DNA of 64,000 nt from positions 57,386,101-57,450,100 of the forward strand of contig NC_091699.1 of assembly GCF_041296265.1 (NCBI RefSeq), in the 5' to 3' direction. Positions 44,643-56,625 of this stretch are shown one piece after another. The notes under the pieces are model-generated. The model had not been told where the DNA came from. It searched no databases and saw only the letters and a program-made list of their open reading frames with translations. Numbering within the stretch: position 1 is the first letter of the stretch; each line of letters begins with the position of its first letter. The translations under genes were made by a program, and so were the position numbers. Source of the DNA: Equus caballus. Taxonomy: Eukaryota > Chordata > Mammalia > Perissodactyla > Equidae.

Positions 44643-45040
44643 GTTATGGATTGAACTGTGTCCTCCCCAAATTTTATATTGAAGCCCTAACCCTCAAGGT
44701 GATGGTATTTGGAGATATGGCCTTTAAGGAGGTAATTAAGGTTAAATTAAGTCATAAGGTTGGGGCCCTAATCTGATAGGACTGGCATCCTTATAAGAAA
44801 AGGAAGAGACAGCAGAGATCTCTCTTTCTCTCTCTAAGTGCACAGAAAAGAGGTGATGGGAGGACACAGCAAGAAAATGGCCACTTACAAGCCAGTAAGA
44901 GCCTCTCACCAGGAACCCAATTTGTCGGCACCTTGATCTTGGACTTCCAGCCTTCAGAACTTCGAGAAAATTAATTTCTGTTGTTTAAGCCGCCAGCCTA
45001 GAATATTTTGGTATGACAGCCCAAGCAGACTAGCGCAGTG
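44643..45040 (+). mobile_element. MaLR (MLT1-like) solo LTR, fossil
   Basis: It starts TTATGGATTGAACTGTGTCC and passes through 'GGTGATGGTATTTGGAGAT', 'CACCTTGATCTTGGACTTCC' and 'TTTCTGTTGTTTAAGCC'. Close to the right LTR of the element at 38,590. Confidence 0.65.
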
Positions 45041-47640
45041 GTATATGGGAACTTTCCGTATTTTCTGCTTAAACTGTCTGTATACTAAAAGAATATATTT
45101 ATATTCTCTAAGAGAATAAAGTCTATTAAAATTTTTTAAAAATTGAAAACTGTATGAAAATAAAATAATTTCATTGTTATTTTGAAGTTGTATAATTTCT
45201 ACCAGACTGGCTTTCCTCCATGGCATGTAGCTTGCACAAGTGTATGTGTACGTGTGTGCATGCATATACATATATATTTGAATTGTAACACTAGCAGGGG
45301 TAACTTCTATAGGAGTGATGCCATTACTCATATGTTGTGCACTGAAAATATCATCATCATTATTAAAAGTTTCCTCTTTTCATCCTACGGTGAACAAAAT
45401 AAGGTAATGGCCATGTTGCTTGTGTCTGTCAACATCCTTTCTTTAGATGAATCTTCAGATAAGGGAACGTCCGTCCTACTCCCATTCTATGCATTATTGG
45501 TTGGTCACCAACCATATTGCTACACACGCACACGCCATTAAAAGGAAGGCCCATGACTCAGGTCTGGTCAATGAGAATGTTTCCTCTTCCTGTCCACCAT
45601 GATTGATTCAGAGAATCGCACATCTTGAGTGATATGCAGCAGAAAACTATTTGAAGGCTGAAGCCAAGCAGTGAAAATTATAGCCAAGAAATGGAGAGAA
45701 TATGAAATTCTGATGAAATTGTGTGTGCCACTGGAATAATAACTGCATGATTCATTAATGTCCACCCCCTGCCCCCTTTTAGGTTTCAGCTAATTTCAAT
45801 TGGGCTTCTGGCACAACTAATAGAATGGAGACTAATTAAGAAGCTTCTATTTATTGAGTGCCTTTTATATACCCATTCCTTTATATACTTCATCCTAATT
45901 AGGTCTTATGAAAATTCTGCATAGTGGTTATTATTGTTTGTGTTTGCAAAAACTGAAGCTCAAAGAAATTATATGACTTGACAATGGTATAATATAATTT
46001 ATATATAATATATACTTACATATACTTAAAATACTTATATATACTTAAATATAATGTAATAAGTATGATATAATTTATAATAGAAACAATTTGAAAAGTG
46101 CTTAAGAGCTGCATAAAAAGAAAAGTAGACTGCTTAATTCTACTATGATGCCTACACGCATATTTGATCATTGAAAGAGTACAAAGTTAGATGAAAAAAA
46201 CACCACATTTCACCTGCACTTTGTCTAGAACAGTTGCCTCTCCTAACTTGATCGTTTGTACTTTCTTCCATAGAGTGATGGCAGTAGACATTTTAGGGAC
46301 AGATTTAAGAACTGATGGTTTATTTCTTCTGGTTGAGATCAAGCCAGCGGGGTAAATTCCGCCCCCTGCATGGCGGACAGTATCTTGCCTCAATATCGAG
46401 AGGCAAGGACCTAACTGGGTCAGACAAAAACAGACCCACTTGGTCAACCTACCACAGAGGTCTACAGCCATAAGCACCTTTACTGTGGGGTTCAAGGCAT
46501 CCCAAGAAGGCAACAGAGAGATGGGGCCCATCCGTCTGGTTAGCGTAGTCTAATGGATGGCAAGTGACAGATTCTTTTTAACTTGCCAATCATAGACGCT
46601 TATCCTCCTGCAATGAAGAGCAGTAAGTGCGGGGTGAAAAGAAACCACTTATTCTTTCCATTACAGCTCCCTTTCCTGGAGACAGGAAGAAGTTCCTCAT
46701 GGAAACCCCAGGGAGGGAATAAGTTCCCCAGTCCAGATCATGCCCATTTCACTGTTACACTTCAACTTTCTTTAGATGCGGTTTAGAATGGCTGTGTATT
46801 TCTCTCAATCTTTCTTCATGAGCCCTGAATCCAATCTTTTTTGGCCTAACAATTTCATCTCTTAGAAATATCTGCTCGTGTGAGTTCATACCTGAGTTAA
46901 TCCCTCACCAACATCATTCATCCTCTGACGCAGTTCGGGGAAAACCTCCGATCCTTTATGAGCGTTTTCTCTGTGATAAGCAAAGATCAATGGGGCACAA
47001 AAGGTGACACTCAGAGCCCGCAGGTGCTGCTGATTCACACCACGAGGGTGGAAACTGTGATACCTGTTTCACCCACAGACTGGGGAAGGAGCCACATACC
47101 CGTCCCCAGCCCAGCCAAGCAGGTCTGAAGGACTAAGGCGGAATTTCCCCAAGCCCAGTTTCCAAGTTGGGCCAGAATTACAGCACAGCACCTGGCACAG
47201 AAGGGGTGCTCTGTGCAAGGTAAGTGAGCGGAGGCTGAGGGAAGTCAGGGGAGCGGGCGGCTTCCACCCACCACATTCCCTGAACTTCACAGAGCTGGGC
47301 CGCTTGGTAGAGGCCTAGTTTTACTAAATAACTTGACTTGGGCAGAGGCAAGGCCAGGCAGTGGAGGTGATTCTGGAAACCCCAAGGAGTCTTTCTTGGG
47401 AGGTCCTTGAGATCCTTTCGTCTGCTGCTCCTCCATACTTGGCACGGGGCCTGACGCACTGCATCTTCTCAATAAATTGTTGAACGGAGCACAATGCAAG
47501 ATGAAAATGTGGGAGGCAGGTGAAGAGCTGGGGAAAGGACTGCACGGCCAGGACGACCCTCTTTCTGTGGTTCCCAGGCCACAGCACAGGGCTGGTGTGG
47601 GCCCCTGCAGCACTGGGCGCTGTCTGCCCTTGCCCAGAGT
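45041..47640. other. Gene-free stretch with one MIR and an AT-rich tract
   Basis: A MIR-like copy is near 45,845-45,985 ('TTTATTGAGTGCCTTTTATATACC'). An AT-rich tract of TATAATATA-type repeats is at 45,990-46,085. A 114-codon minus-strand frame (46187-46531) has no recognisable domain. Nothing else is supported. Confidence 0.4.
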
Positions 47641-47642
47641 AA

Positions 47643-48110
47643 CAGTTTCCTGAGGCTGCTGTAAAACAAGTTACTACGAACTTCGTGGCTTAAAACAACA
47701 GAAATTTATTCTTTCACACTTCTGGAGTCCAGATGACTGCAGTGCAGCAGGACTGAGCTCTCTCTGGGGCCTGGAAGGGAGAATCCTTCCTTGCCTCATG
47801 CAGCTCCTGGTGGCTGCCCCAGCAATCCCGGTCTTGTGGTTGCATCTCTCCAACCTCTGGCTCTGTCTTCACATCACCTTCTCCTCTGTGTGCTGCGTGA
47901 AATCTCCCTCTGCTTCTATCATGAGGACTCTTGTGACTGCATTTAGGGTCCACCTGGATAATCCACAATACTCGCCCTATTTCAAGATCGTTGACTCAAT
48001 CACGTCTGCAAACACTCTTTTTCCAAATAAGGTTACATTTAAAAGTCCCAGGGGTTAGGACCTGATACCTGGCTCTAAAGACAGGCCGACTGTGAGGTAA
48101 ATTGAGGAGG
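47643..48110 (-). mobile_element. MaLR (MLT1-like) LTR fossil, antisense
   Basis: 'TTTCCTGAGGCTGCTGTAAAAC', 'TGGCTTAAAACAACAGAAATTTATTC', 'CTGGAGTCCAGA' and 'TTTCCAAATAAGGTTACATTT' are the reverse-strand MLT1 pattern. Confidence 0.6.
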
Positions 48111-48449
48111 AGCCTTGCTTCCTTGCCTTTGGGCAGAGAGCAGGGATCTCGGCACTCTCGGAGAAGGCAGCAGAGACCAGGCTGCACAGCCAGAGTCAGA
48201 GGAGGCCTCTAGAATCAGTGGCCTCACCAATGCCACCTCCTGCTGCACAGACACATTCAGTGGGTTCTGGAAGGAATACCCTCAGGGGCGGACATGTTTA
48301 AAAACATATTTTTAATAACGTTTGCTAATTCTATCATTGACATAATTCCCAAGTTTTGGGGGAGAGTCTTAACTGAAATCCATCGCCTTTTTCTTCATCT
48401 AGTCTCCAAAACTTGGAAAAATCCTGTGAGCAGTTTCAGTAATCACCAC

Positions 48450-48862
48450 ATGCAATGGCTAATTTTTTCCATTAACTTGGCCAGGCCATGGTACCCAGAT
48501 ATTTGGTCAAACATCCTGGGTGTTTCTGTGAAGGAATCTTTTAGATGAAATTAACTAATTAATTTAAGTTGGTGGGCTTTGAGTAAAGCAGATTACTCTC
48601 CAAAATGTGGGTGGGCCTCATCCAATCAGTTGAAGGCCTTAATAGAAAAAGACTGACCTCCTTGGAAGGAGAGGGAAATCTGCCAGAAAACCACCTGTGA
48701 ACTTTTTTCCAGGTCTCCAGCTGGCCAGCCTCCCTACCCTGCAGGCTTTGGACTTGCCAAGCCTCCACAATTGCATGAGCCATTTTCTTAAAATAAATCT
48801 CTCTCTCCCTATGTATATATACATTCAGTTGGTTCTGTTTCTCTGGAGAACCCTAACATACA
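48450..48862 (+). mobile_element. Ancient LTR-like dispersed repeat
   Basis: 'ACCCAGATATTTGGTCAAACATCC', 'GTGGGTGGGCCTCATCCAATC' and 'GGTTCTGTTTCTCTGGAGAACCC' mark the same family as 20,398-20,838, but better kept. Confidence 0.55.
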
Positions 48863-49073
48863 TACAAACCGCAAAACAAACAACATCATAATTAATGGTG
48901 TAAGTAAACAAGCAAGATTAGGAAACAGTAGCGTTGAGTCTCTAAGTACTGGGTTACACATCTTATTAGTCACAGATGACTCCTGAGATGCACCATTACA
49001 TTGAATCACCAGCAATCCCTCCAAAGAAATCATTCCAGCTCAATCCTATAGCTGGTTCAACATGGCTTCCTTC

Positions 49074-49310
49074 TTTTTTTTGAGGAAGATTAGCCCTGAG
49101 CTAACAGCTGCCAATCCTCCTCTTTTTGCTGAGGAAGACTGTCCCTGAGCTAACATCCGTGCCCATCTTCCTCTACTTTATATGTGGGATGCCTACCACA
49201 GCATGGCTTGCCAAGCGGTGCCATGTCCACACCCGGGATCCAAAACAGCGAACCCCAGGCCACCAAAGCAGAAAGTGCGCACTTAACCGCTGCACCACTG
49301 GGCTGGCCCC
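49074..49310 (-). mobile_element. ERE SINE, antisense
   Basis: It runs from a T-run to 'CACTGGGCTGGCCCC'. Target duplication AACATGGCTTCC / AACACGGCTTCC. Confidence 0.9.
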
Positions 49311-49685
49311 AACAACACGGCTTCCTGACTGCTGAAGAACATTGCAGAGCTCAGAGCATTCTCTTTAGGGAACACACCAGCTTTTCTGGTTCAGGTGTGT
49401 AGATGTTTTATAGTTTTAAGGTGCAAAACTTCCTGCACCTCAATATTTTGGGGTTTGAGATGGAGCTTGCACCACCAACTTCTACAATATGTGCATATGT
49501 GCTTTCCATAGTGAGTTTTGGCTGATCTGTCCTAATTCTTTGCAATTTAGGAGACCTATCCTGTCCAACAACAACCTATGATTTGGTGAGGTATGCCAAT
49601 AGAGCATTGCTGGAATTTGGGGGGATGGGGCACATACCCCCAAATATTGCCTATTAATGGATATTTTTTTTTAAATGTCTCAGTC

Positions 49686-49917
49686 TTTTTTTTTTTTTAA
49701 GATTTTTAAAAAACTTTTTCCTTTTTCTCCCCAAAGCCCCCCGGCACATAGTTGTATATTCTTAGTTGTGGGTCCTTCTAGTTGTGGCATGTGGGATGCC
49801 ATCTCAGCATGGCCTGATGAGCGGTGCCAAGTCCGCACCCAGGATCTGAACCAGCGAAACACTGGGCTGCTGCAGCGGAGTGTGAGAATTTAACCACTTG
49901 GCCACGGGGCCGGCCCC
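49686..49917 (-). mobile_element. ERE SINE, antisense, first of a tandem pair
   Basis: It ends 'CACGGGGCCGGCCCC' and is followed directly by TTAATGGATTTT, a copy of the TTAATGGATATTTT found before it at about 49,657. Confidence 0.88.
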
Positions 49918-49925
49918 TTAATGGA

Positions 49926-50155
49926 TTTTTTTTTTTTTTTAAAGATTCTATTTTTTCCTTTTTCTCCCCAAAGCCCCCCGGTGCATAGTTGTATATTCTT
50001 GGTTGTGGGTCCTTCTAGTTGTGGCATGTAGGACGCTGCCTCAGTGTGGTCTGATGAGCAGTGCCATGTCCACATCCAGGATTTGAACCAACAAAACACT
50101 GGGCCGCCTGCAGCGGAGTGCACCAACCTAACCACTCGGCCACGGGGCCAGCCCT
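49926..50155 (-). mobile_element. ERE SINE, antisense, second of a tandem pair
   Basis: It has the same orientation and the same 'CTTCTAGTTGTGGCATGT' body as its neighbour and ends 'CACGGGGCCAGCCCT'. It is followed by a third target copy, TTAATGAATATTTT. The two EREs differ at many sites, so they are separate insertions or an old duplication. Confidence 0.88.
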
Positions 50156-50640
50156 CCTTAATGAATATTTTTAACATTTAAATTACACTGGCATAATGGG
50201 ATACACTAAGACTATATCTTAAGATTTTTGAAATAATGATGAGAAAAACTTTGAAAAACTGGTATTTAAATGTTGCATGCTGTTTTGTTTCTAGAATTAA
50301 TGATTCCAGTCATGTATTCATTTTTTCATTAATCCTATAAATATTTATCAAGTTCTTACTATGTGAGTCTCTGTGCTGGGTGGTGAGGATACAGTGATGG
50401 ATGACATAGCCAGGGTTTCTGTCCTATAGGGTCAGATGTGGTGGGAAAAAGCCAATTATACAGATGTTTGACGATAATCGTGATGGTATGAATGGGCGGT
50501 GGCGGTATTAAGGACGTTTAGAACAGCAGGTCCAGCCTGGTGTGTGTGTGTCTGTGTGGGGGTGACCAGGGGAGATCTCCTTGATGGTTTGTGTTGGAGC
50601 AAAGCTGGTGCTAAGCAGCTGTTCACTAGATGAAGGGTGA
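50156..50640. other. Gene-free stretch with old-repeat wording
   Basis: 'AATATTTATCAAGTTCTTACTATGTGAG' and 'GCTGGGTGGTGAGGATACAG' resemble an ancient interspersed repeat. A TG-rich run lies near 50,540. Confidence 0.4.
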
Positions 50641-52560
50641 AGGGCAGAAGGAACAGAATTTTTAAAGTCCACGAATCAAGAAGGAGCTTCAGGCAAGAAG
50701 CAAGAAGATGAGAACTTCAGGTAAAGATGGTAGACTGAAAACAAAGGTCTAATTCTGCCTCCTCAGGAAATACTCTGAAATTACAGTGAAGTAGGTTTGG
50801 GTTTTCTCCTAATTAAGGTGTAAAATCATAAGAATGGAAAGAATGTGATGTCAACAACAAAAGTTTAGAATCAGGAAAGCAGACGCACAAGTGATAACTG
50901 ACTTGGCAGCCTCCAGAATGCCAATGCTAAGCCAGGAACCAGCCCGGTTTACTCTGCAGGGTTTTCTAAAGGCTCTGGAATGGGCAGGGCCAGGCGTCTT
51001 TGGAAAGGCATCTTCAAGGGGATGAGCAGATAGTTTAAATGAGGGGAATTGGTAGAAAGCTGTTTAAGAAACAGCTTCATCCCTAGGTCCCCTTCTCTAT
51101 TCTGTGCAGCAGGTGGCTGCCCCTCCCTCATCCCTGCAGAAGAGTCAGATTCTCCAGAGAGAGGATTAAGCAACCATATGCATACCCAGCTAAGACCCCT
51201 CTTCCCCGTATCCCTCACTCAGACCCTGCAGCCAGATGGAGACCGGAAGAATCTCCTCGGTAGAATCCGATGAGTCTAAGAGGAAACACTCACGACCACC
51301 GGCATTGTGCACCACCCCCTTCTATGTTGTCCAAACAGGCAACACTTAGTGATGTTCACAGCTGACGGACCCTCCCAAGTGCCCAGAGCTTCCCACAGAT
51401 GGATGACGAAGACCTGCCAGACAGGAGAGGAAATCCTCCACCGTGAAAGACAGAGGCCAGAACAAACTGTCAGGAATCAAGGATTTCGAGGAATCAGAGG
51501 CTGGCAGAGAGAAGAGAACTTCAAAAATATAAATGCTGCTATCTTCAGCAAAAAAGAGAAGGTATGACATACATGAAACGAGAATTGAATGCCATCAAAA
51601 GGAACATTGATAGAACGAAAAGAGCTCTGGAGGTTAAAAGCTTGATATCAGTTTTTAAAAATCAGCAGAAAGATTAGAAAGTGAAGAAAGAATATCTCCC
51701 ATAATGGAGAGCAAAAAAGACAAAAATATGGAAAAACAGGAGAAAGAAAAAAATCCAAGGGCCATTCCTAGGGCCCAACGTCCAAGATACAGGAATTCCA
51801 CAAAGAGCACAGGGAAAACAAGGAGAGGGAATTATCAAAGACATAAGTCAAGAAAATTTCCCAGAACTAAATGTCACCAGCTCCCCCATTGAAAGGGCCA
51901 GTTGTGAACTGTCAACAAAAATAATCCATAACCAATCTATAAATGAAAATTTGGGTGAGTTTATTCTGAGCTTAAATCTTAGGATTATAACCCGGGAGAG
52001 TCTTTCCACAAAGGAACAGAGCACTCCAAAGAAGTGGGGGTACACAGGGTGGTTATATACCCTCAAAGAGGGTGTTTCACATATGATTGGAATGTCCCTC
52101 CCACACTAGTCACAAGATTGCCCTGTCGGCACAGCACCTGATGAACACAGCAGGTAGTGGGTCTGCTATCTTGATGGGCGTAGCAGGAGGCAAGTCTATT
52201 GTCTCAAGCTGGGCGGTCACAGGTGAGCGCAGCAATCAGTTTCTAGCCTAAGGAAAGATACTTAATCCTTAAGGAGACGCCAACGTTGGGAGGGGGAGGA
52301 AAGTTGCACCTTTATCTCAAGGGCCTTTGCTCTTGCCATAGGGAATCTCTAAAGCAGATATACAGTGCACGCTCAATGGCCTCGGTCAGGCCCTTTTGGA
52401 AAGACAAGGTCAGGCCGAATTAGGTTTACACCAAATGGCTTCCTCATATATTCCAATATATCTTATTACTTGCCATTTTTATTTGTCAGTACCCACTGCA
52501 ATGGATGAAAATAGACCCTAAGTGAGGGGTGGTGGATTTCACAGTTACACAAGCTAATAC
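50640..52560 (+). mobile_element. Old L1/HAL1-like 5' region, interrupted by an LTR
   Basis: 'AGAGAAGAGAACTTCAAAAATATAAATGC', 'ATTTCCCAGAACTAAATGTCACC', 'CCATTGAAAGGGCC' and, after the LTR, 'ACTGCAATGGATGAAAATAGACC' are sense wording of the 5' half of old L1-like elements. Much decayed. Confidence 0.5.
51910..52488 (-). mobile_element. Solo LTR of the same class I fossil family as 34,128, antisense
   Basis: On the minus strand it runs TGACAAATAAAA...TTGTTGACA, with a 4-base target duplication GAAC/GTAC. It shares 'AATAAGATATATTGG', 'GAGGAAGCCATTTGGTGTAAA' and a TATA box (GTATATAACC) with the other copy. No internal viral genes. Confidence 0.75.
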
Positions 52561-55500
52561 ATTTAACTGCCTTCAGCTGAGTTTCTGTCTCTTATAACTG
52601 AAAGAATTCTGATCAATCCTCTGACCCAGAAGTGATCAGATTCGAGATTCTCTGACTGATAGTAACTGTTGTGGACATTTGTTTTGTTTGCTGTCATTAT
52701 TGTTTTGTGCCTATTCAGCGTCCATTTTCTTTCTTTTGGTATAAAGACCCTCCTTTTCCTTTGCAGAACCAACAAACTATCAATTATCGTGCCCCAGCTC
52801 TGATCTTCCTCCAAGGCTGAGCCCAGGAAAAGCCAATCAGACTTCGTCTCCTGAGAATTTGCATCTTGAGGAGAATGACCATGGCTGGGAAGGGAGTTCT
52901 ATCATTCTCATGACAGGGCTCAAAAAAGAGATGGCCTGTGAGCTCCTGAGAGATCCCCACAAATGCCCCAATTCATTCCTAAGTCCTGATTTCACAGTAT
53001 GTTTAATATTCTTTATCTTTGGGTACCAAATACCAACAGCAACACACAGCTATTGTGACCACCAGACTCCCATCACCATTTCCAAATGCCCCTTTGAGGA
53101 GTAGCATCACCTCTGGTTGAGAACTCTCGGCAAAGACAGTGGAGGACCTCACTCAGAAACTGATTCTGTGGGTTTCTGAATCATAATGTCAATTGAACAT
53201 ACTGTTTCTCTGTGTCTCTTTGTGAAATGTAAAACATTGAACTTTTTAAAAAGTTGGGTCCTAACAATGGGAATGATGATATCTGGGAGATTCTGGGGAC
53301 TTGATGGACCTGAATGAATCTCCTCGCCCCTGTACATCTTAGTGAAAAGCTCCCCTCAGGTCCTGCCTCTCCAGAGTCTGAACTCATCATGACCAGGGGG
53401 ATCAAATAAGAAATCAGAAGATAGAAGATAGTGTTACCCTCTGAAGGACTTATTGGAATTTGTTGGCTTTTAATTATCAAAAACCTGGGGAATAGGTGGG
53501 AATGGCTCCTGAAGCAAGGAGGGCAGAATGAAATCTAGGATGTGGATGGATTCATTGATATGGCTACTTTCATTAGAGGTCAGCTTTGTGGCCTCTCGAG
53601 TCCTACCAGTTTGCTGAGTTGGCTAATACAAACCTGGACTTGTTGGATCCTCCTAAATGACACCGAATGGCCAAAAAATTCTCTTGACGGAAGTGGAAGA
53701 AAGAATGTAAAAGTAGCAGTACACAGATGGATTGCTGCATTAAATCCACCGGGGACCTCCTGCGTAAACCCAGCTCCATCGTGTCCTCCAAGAACCCCGA
53801 TGAGTTGCTTATCTCAGAATGGAAAATAGATGGACGGAGGTAGGCTCCAAACTCTTCAAACAGTGCTGTGCTGGGATTGAGTACAGTTGAAATGGACTCT
53901 CTGCACTCACCGGGGCTGGGAAGAGCCCGGGGTTTCCGGGCAGGGCAACTAACTACTGTAGTTATTGTGACAGACTATGGCGTGGGCCTGGTGATCACAG
54001 ATGGGGAGATAACATGTTGAGCCAATATCTCTAAGTGACTTAATCATGGGATTCAGAGGAACAAACTGATAGGCAGCTACAGATATCTTACTTGATCTAT
54101 ACATCCAAGGAAGTCTATCTGGTGAAAAGACAGCTGACTTCAGGCTCTGTGCTAGAGAGGCTCCTGCGATCACGCAATTCCCAGATGTGTGTAAGCGCTG
54201 AGTCGCGGCTCCTTTAAAGACAGAAAAGATGAGAGGAAAGACCATATTAGAATATCACAGTGTGGGTTATCTTTCTAAACTTCAGAGAACCTTGGATGGC
54301 TAGTTCCCCTTGAGCCTCCTTTGCCATCAGAAGCAGCTCCGTCTCCTCTGACCCCATAGGCTAGTGCCCGCTTGCTTTAAGATCTTATAACGACCTCATT
54401 TGAGGCAGTTATGTTGCAAGAGGATGTCAGTTCTCTATTTGGCAAACAATAATTAATAGCACATTCTACCTCCTTTCCCCTAAAATGAAGAAAATAAAAA
54501 AGAAAAGACTGTGTTTAGATCAACTCTAAGAGTAAATGTGTAAATTACTATCACAGATACTTGTTAGAAAGTGTTAGGCAGAAAATGACGTCGGGACATC
54601 TAACTGAACTCTCTTTTTATAAATAGGAATATGTAGGTCCAGAGAGGTGAAGTAACTCATCCAAAACACACAGGAAGTCGATGATAGAGCCAGAGCCAGA
54701 ACTCGAGTCTCTGAAGCACAGCCTAGGGTTTTCTGCATTTTCCAGCTGTAAGTTCACCAATGATTTTCAGGATGCAAAAGCATTTGCTTCAGAAAAAGTT
54801 GTAGACAGATGCCTGAGTTTAATAAAAGCATATGTGCTATTAATAATAAAGCCAGCTTATCAGAAAATTTTTGCCGTGTATATAATTTAATTCCCACATA
54901 GATTAATAGAAAAAAAGCAGCAATAAACAAATTTTTTCTCACTTCTAAATATTTATTTCCTGTATAAGAGTAGTCAGGAAGGTTGCCTGCATACAGTCAA
55001 AGACACAACCACAATATTGCTTTGAAGGGTCGAACATGGAGAAAAGTGTGGTTAATAGCATAACGTTCGTATTTTTACTTGCATTTTCAGGAAATTTGTG
55101 CTATCTTGTATGCAAGGAGGACTGATTAGATCTTTCAGTTTTTTGGTGGTCCTCTATTTCTAGAATTTATCTTCTAGTAACATCTTTTTTTTTTTTGGAA
55201 GGCCACAAACACTTACTGAGTTCCTAGCATAGTCCCAGCACTGCCCTAGTCGTCAAAAGGGGTAAAAAGGTAAAATTAAATGATTCTCTTCTGAAGGAGT
55301 TTAGCAAACAATGGCACTTTCATTGCAGGAGTCCCAGGATGTAATGGTTTTCTGAAGAATGATGAATAACGAAAGGACATAATCATTATGAAAACTATGC
55401 AGAAATCCAGACAAGTCTGTATGATCAAAAAAGCAGATTAAGGTAGCACGTATATTGTGACTGTCTATGCCACGACATGGGTGCCTGTAATCGCATTCTG

Positions 55501-55800
55501 GAATGAAATAGGCAGGAATTAAAACAGTCAGATATTAGATAATTCCTCTTTATTTTTAAAGTTTGCTTTGATGACATGTTGTCCTTTCAATAATAAAGTG
55601 CTAGGAAATAGAAAATGGCTATCAATGACAAATAAAAAGCAGAGAAGTTTCCACTTCACAAATGATTTACTGATTAAACTGTAGATTAATTTACTAATCC
55701 ACACTTGGAATTCTCTCCCAATGACTCCCAAAGCAAAAAGCATCTGCATGACAAAAAGTGGTATGCAAGGGAAGTCTGAATTTACTGTTATTAAGCATAT
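52560..55800. other. Gene-free stretch, mostly unassigned
   Basis: A MIR-like copy is near 54,615-54,720 ('GTCCAGAGAGGTGAAGTAACTC'). Frames at 53542-53829 (+) and 53949-54245 (-) have no domain I recognise. They could be decayed element sequence but I cannot support that. Confidence 0.4.
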
Positions 55801-56625
55801 TGTAGGGAGAAAAATCTCTTTTTTCCACACACTCAGGATTAGTACCTGAGAGTCTGTGAATTAAACAAAAGACAGATAAACAGGAGAAAAGGCACATAAT
55901 TTTCATTAATATTTTTGTGTAGCGGACTTCACAGAAAAGGAGTGAAAATAAAAGAAGTTTCCACTTCTTTTACTTCTTCCACTAAAAGAAGTTGGCCACT
56001 TATATACCGTTTTAACAAAGGAAAGGAGACTAGGGCTCCAAGGGTTGATAAAGTTGTGGGGAAGTGGAAAGGAAATATACGGGAGAGCTAATGGAAGATA
56101 AGGGCTATTTTAGTAATGTCTGTTCAGGCAAACTCACCTTGGTGTCAACTTCTCATTTTATTTTATTTTTTTTCTTAAAGATTGGCCCTGAGCTAACGTC
56201 TGAGGCCACTCTGCTTCTTCTCCTCAAAGCCCCCTAGTACATAGCTGTATGTTCTAGTTGTAGGTGCTTCTAGTTCTTCCATGTGGGTTGCCGCATCGGC
56301 ATGGCTTGATAAGCGGTGCTAGATCCGCTCCCAGGATCGGAACTGGAGAAACCGTGGGCTGCTGAAGCAGAGCGCGCAAACTTAACCTCTCAGCCATGGG
56401 GCCGGCCCCCTCTACTCCTCATTTTTGATGATAAGAGTCACTTTTCTCTCCCTGGTACAGAGTGGGCACCTTCCTCAAAGGGAAATTTATGCTCTGCTTT
56501 TAGGCAGACCAGGGAAGAGCAGAGAACTCTTTCTGCATCAGTTGATTCTCAATTGCCTTTAGCTCAAAATAATCCCTATGCCAAAGTGGCATATTTTGGG
56601 GTGGCATGTTTTGACTCCCTTCACA
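55801..56625 (-). mobile_element. Solo LTR fossil, antisense, same family as 36,454; contains an ERE
   Basis: Plus-strand ends are TGTAGGGAG and CTTCACA. It shares 'CAGGAGAAAA' and 'GGCATATTTTGGGGTGGCA' with the copy at 36,454-36,955. No viral genes. The ERE insertion accounts for about 245 bases of its length. Confidence 0.55.
56166..56409 (-). mobile_element. ERE SINE, antisense, inside LTR
   Basis: 'ATTGGCCCTGAGCTAACGTC' through 'GCCATGGGGCCGGCCCC'. Target duplication CTCATTTT on both sides. Confidence 0.85.

Noticed and set aside
46187-46531. 114-codon minus-strand frame
   Set aside because: No domain, no promoter or splice features.
49657-50170. Direct repeats read as a CRISPR-like or satellite array
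   Set aside because: The repeats are two EREs and their target duplications; no short regular spacers.
53542-54245. Two frames that look faintly protein-like
   Set aside because: No match to any family I recall; could be decayed element sequence but there is no positive support.
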